64,000 bases of DNA from Mycobacterium malmoense (GTDB taxonomy: Bacteria > Actinomycetota > Actinomycetes > Mycobacteriales > Mycobacteriaceae). The notes under the pieces are model-generated. The model was given only the letters and a program-made list of their open reading frames with translations, searched no databases and was not told where the DNA came from. Shown here piece by piece: positions 62,699-64,000 of this stretch. Position numbers and translations under genes: made by a program. The stretch is from the NCBI RefSeq assembly GCF_019645855.1, contig NZ_CP080999.1, forward strand, positions 1,240,001 through 1,304,000, in the 5' to 3' direction. The number at the start of each line of letters is the position of its first letter. The first letter of the stretch is position 1.

Positions 62699-64000
62699 GA
62701 ATGCCATGCCGTCGGTCCCCGCGCCGATCGTTCCCGACCCATTGATCGCCGAGCTGGACGACGAGCAGCGCGAAGCCGTGCTGGCCCCCCGCGGTCCGGT
62801 TTGTGTGCTCGCGGGCGCCGGAACGGGCAAGACTCGCACCATCACGCACCGGATCGCCCAGCTCGTCGCGAGCGGTCATGTCGCCGCCGGACAGGTGCTT
62901 GCGGTGACGTTCACCCAGCGCGCGGCGGGGGAGATGCGCTCCAGGTTGCGGACGCTCGGCGCCGCCGCGCACACCGGCGTCGGCGCGGTGCAGGCCCTGA
63001 CCTTTCACGCCGCCGCGCACCGCCAGCTGCGCTATTTCTGGCCGCGGGTGGTCGGTGACACCGGCTGGCAGCTGCTCGACAGCAAGTTCGCCGTCGTGGC
63101 CCGGGCCGCCGGCCGTTGCCGGCTCAATACCAGCACCGACGACGTGCGCGACCTGGCCGGCGAGATCGAGTGGGCCAAGGCGTCGCTGATCGGCCCCGAG
63201 GAGTACGCGTCCACCGTGGCCGCCGCCGGCCGAGACATTCCGATGGACGCCGCGCAGATCGCGGCCGTCTACTCCGCCTACGAGGCCGTCAAGGTCCGCG
63301 ACGAATCGGTGACGTTGCTCGACTTCGACGACCTGCTGCTGCACACCGCGGCGGCGATCGAGAACGACGCCGCCGTGGCCGAGGAATTCCGCGACCGCTA
63401 CCGCTGCTTCGTCGTCGACGAGTACCAGGACGTCACCCCGCTGCAGCAGCGCGTGCTCGCGGCCTGGCTGGGCGACCGCGACGACCTGACCGTCGTCGGC
63501 GACGCCAACCAGACCATCTACTCGTTCACCGGGGCCTCGCCGCGCTTCCTGCTCGACTTTTCGCGGCGATTTCCCGACGCCACGGTGGTGCGCCTGGAAC
63601 GCGACTACCGCTCCACTCCGCAGGTGGTGTCGCTGGCCAATCGGGTGATCGCCGCCGCCCGGGGCCGGGTGGCGGGCAGCAAGCTGCAGCTGTCCGGCCA
63701 GCGCGCGCCGGGTCCGGAGCCGTCGTTTCGCGAGTATCCCGACGAGGCCGCCGAAGCCGCCGCGGTGGCCGCGTCGATCGCCCGACTGATCGAATCCGGC
63801 ACCCCGCCGGCCGAGATCGCCGTCCTCTACCGGATCAATGCGCAGTCCGAGGTCTACGAGGAAGCGCTGACCGAGGCCGGCATCACCTATCAGATCCGCG
63901 GTGGCGAGGGGTTTTTCCACCGTCAGGAGATCAAGCAGGCGCTCTTGGCGCTGCGACGCGCGGCCGAGCGGGGCCCCGAAGGCCCACAAGGCCCACAAGG
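62685..64000 (+). CDS. uvrD2: ATP-dependent helicase UvrD2, 5' part
   Basis: The first 438 residues of a superfamily 1 helicase, open at the window end. Walker A is LAGAGTGKTRTITH (about 45-58), then VTFTQRAAGEMRSRLR, FVVDEYQDVTPLQQ, GDANQTIYSFTGASP and RLERDYRSTPQ. Mycobacterial UvrD2 has a C-terminal HRDC domain beyond the window. ATG at 62685 is used; 62706 is also possible. Near 63970 the protein enters GPEGPQGPQG, a 9-base coding repeat I do not recall in M. tuberculosis UvrD2. Confidence 0.93.
   Translation, partial: MEAKMNAMPSVPAPIVPDPLIAELDDEQREAVLAPRGPVCVLAGAGTGKTRTITHRIAQLVASGHVAAGQVLAVTFTQRAAGEMRSRLRTLGAAAHTGVGAVQALTFHAAAHRQLRYFWPRVVGDTGWQLLDSKFAVVARAAGRCRLNTSTDDVRDLAGEIEWAKASLIGPEEYASTVAAAGRDIPMDAAQIAAVYSAYEAVKVRDESVTLLDFDDLLLHTAAAIENDAAVAEEFRDRYRCFVVDEYQDVTPLQQRVLAAWLGDRDDLTVVGDANQTIYSFTGASPRFLLDFSRRFPDATVVRLERDYRSTPQVVSLANRVIAAARGRVAGSKLQLSGQRAPGPEPSFREYPDEAAEAAAVAASIARLIESGTPPAEIAVLYRINAQSEVYEEALTEAGITYQIRGGEGFFHRQEIKQALLALRRAAERGPEGPQGPQ
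63971..64000. repeat. 9-bp coding tandem repeat at the window edge
   Basis: GGCCCxxAA units repeat in frame and encode GPE-GPQ-GPQ-G. The run is cut by the window end, so the copy number is unknown. Confidence 0.7.

Overview
The window is a high-GC actinobacterial chromosome segment from a slow-growing Mycobacterium. The content looks like the M. avium complex: a GjpA-type porin, TB7.3, TB9.4, MtrAB-LpqB, SigH-RshA, WhiB1 and AdnAB. Gene order follows the M. tuberculosis Rv3247c to Rv3198c block (tmk to uvrD2) in inverted orientation, interrupted by several accessory insertions. Species placement is inference from remembered gene order and protein similarity; no search was run.

Layout. 1-3.3 kb is accessory: a MazE6-like antitoxin fragment, a GjpA-like porin behind a ten-G tract, and a RES toxin with an Xre/MbcA-type antitoxin next to tmk. 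3.4-10 kb holds tmk, mtrA-mtrB-lpqB, a ComF-like phosphoribosyltransferase and a long-form hibernation factor. 10-18.3 kb holds secA1, a KhtT/KhtU-like K+/H+ antiporter pair, an Rv3235 homologue, an intact WS/DGAT protein, ppk2 and a DUF6912 protein. 18.3-20.9 kb is the Rv3230c-desA3 acyl-CoA desaturase system; each gene is preceded by two TACG-N4-CGTA palindromes 15 bp apart. 20.9-24.9 kb is a four-gene insertion (lipoprotein, DUF302, thiolase, HxlR regulator) bounded on both sides by copies of one roughly 60-bp hairpin repeat. 24.9-33.2 kb has rsgA-aroA, an SRAP protein, a frameshifted DUF222-HNH (13E12) gene, a FAD oxidoreductase preceded by an overlapping short frame, an HdeD-like membrane protein, a YbaK deacylase and an SDR.

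33.3-36.9 kb is the thiol-stress and signalling part: sigH (with a SigH-type promoter, a leader ORF and an upstream start), rshA, the 24-residue ribosomal protein bL37, TB7.3, pdtaS and whiB1. 37-48.6 kb continues with a diacylglycerol-kinase-like lipid kinase, entC and gpm2, a ParA-like ATPase, Rv3212, a RhlE helicase, a ferritin-like protein, an MmpS-like protein, TB9.4, a TetR regulator and a DUF3152 protease-like protein. 48.9-52.1 kb has moeZ, a TIGR02569 protein, an alkyltransferase-like protein and lipV. 52.1-53.5 kb is a DUF5615/RHH toxin-antitoxin cassette lying exactly between two 42-bp direct repeats. 53.5-64 kb is DNA repair and redox: adnA-adnB, a K+ channel, nudC, mrx1 and the 5' part of uvrD2, whose start region contains three 16-bp tandem repeats.

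The genes most open to new biology are the paired desaturase operators, the two repeat-bounded insertions, the layered sigH leader and the repeats in uvrD2. No tRNA, rRNA, CRISPR array or intact insertion sequence was recognised.
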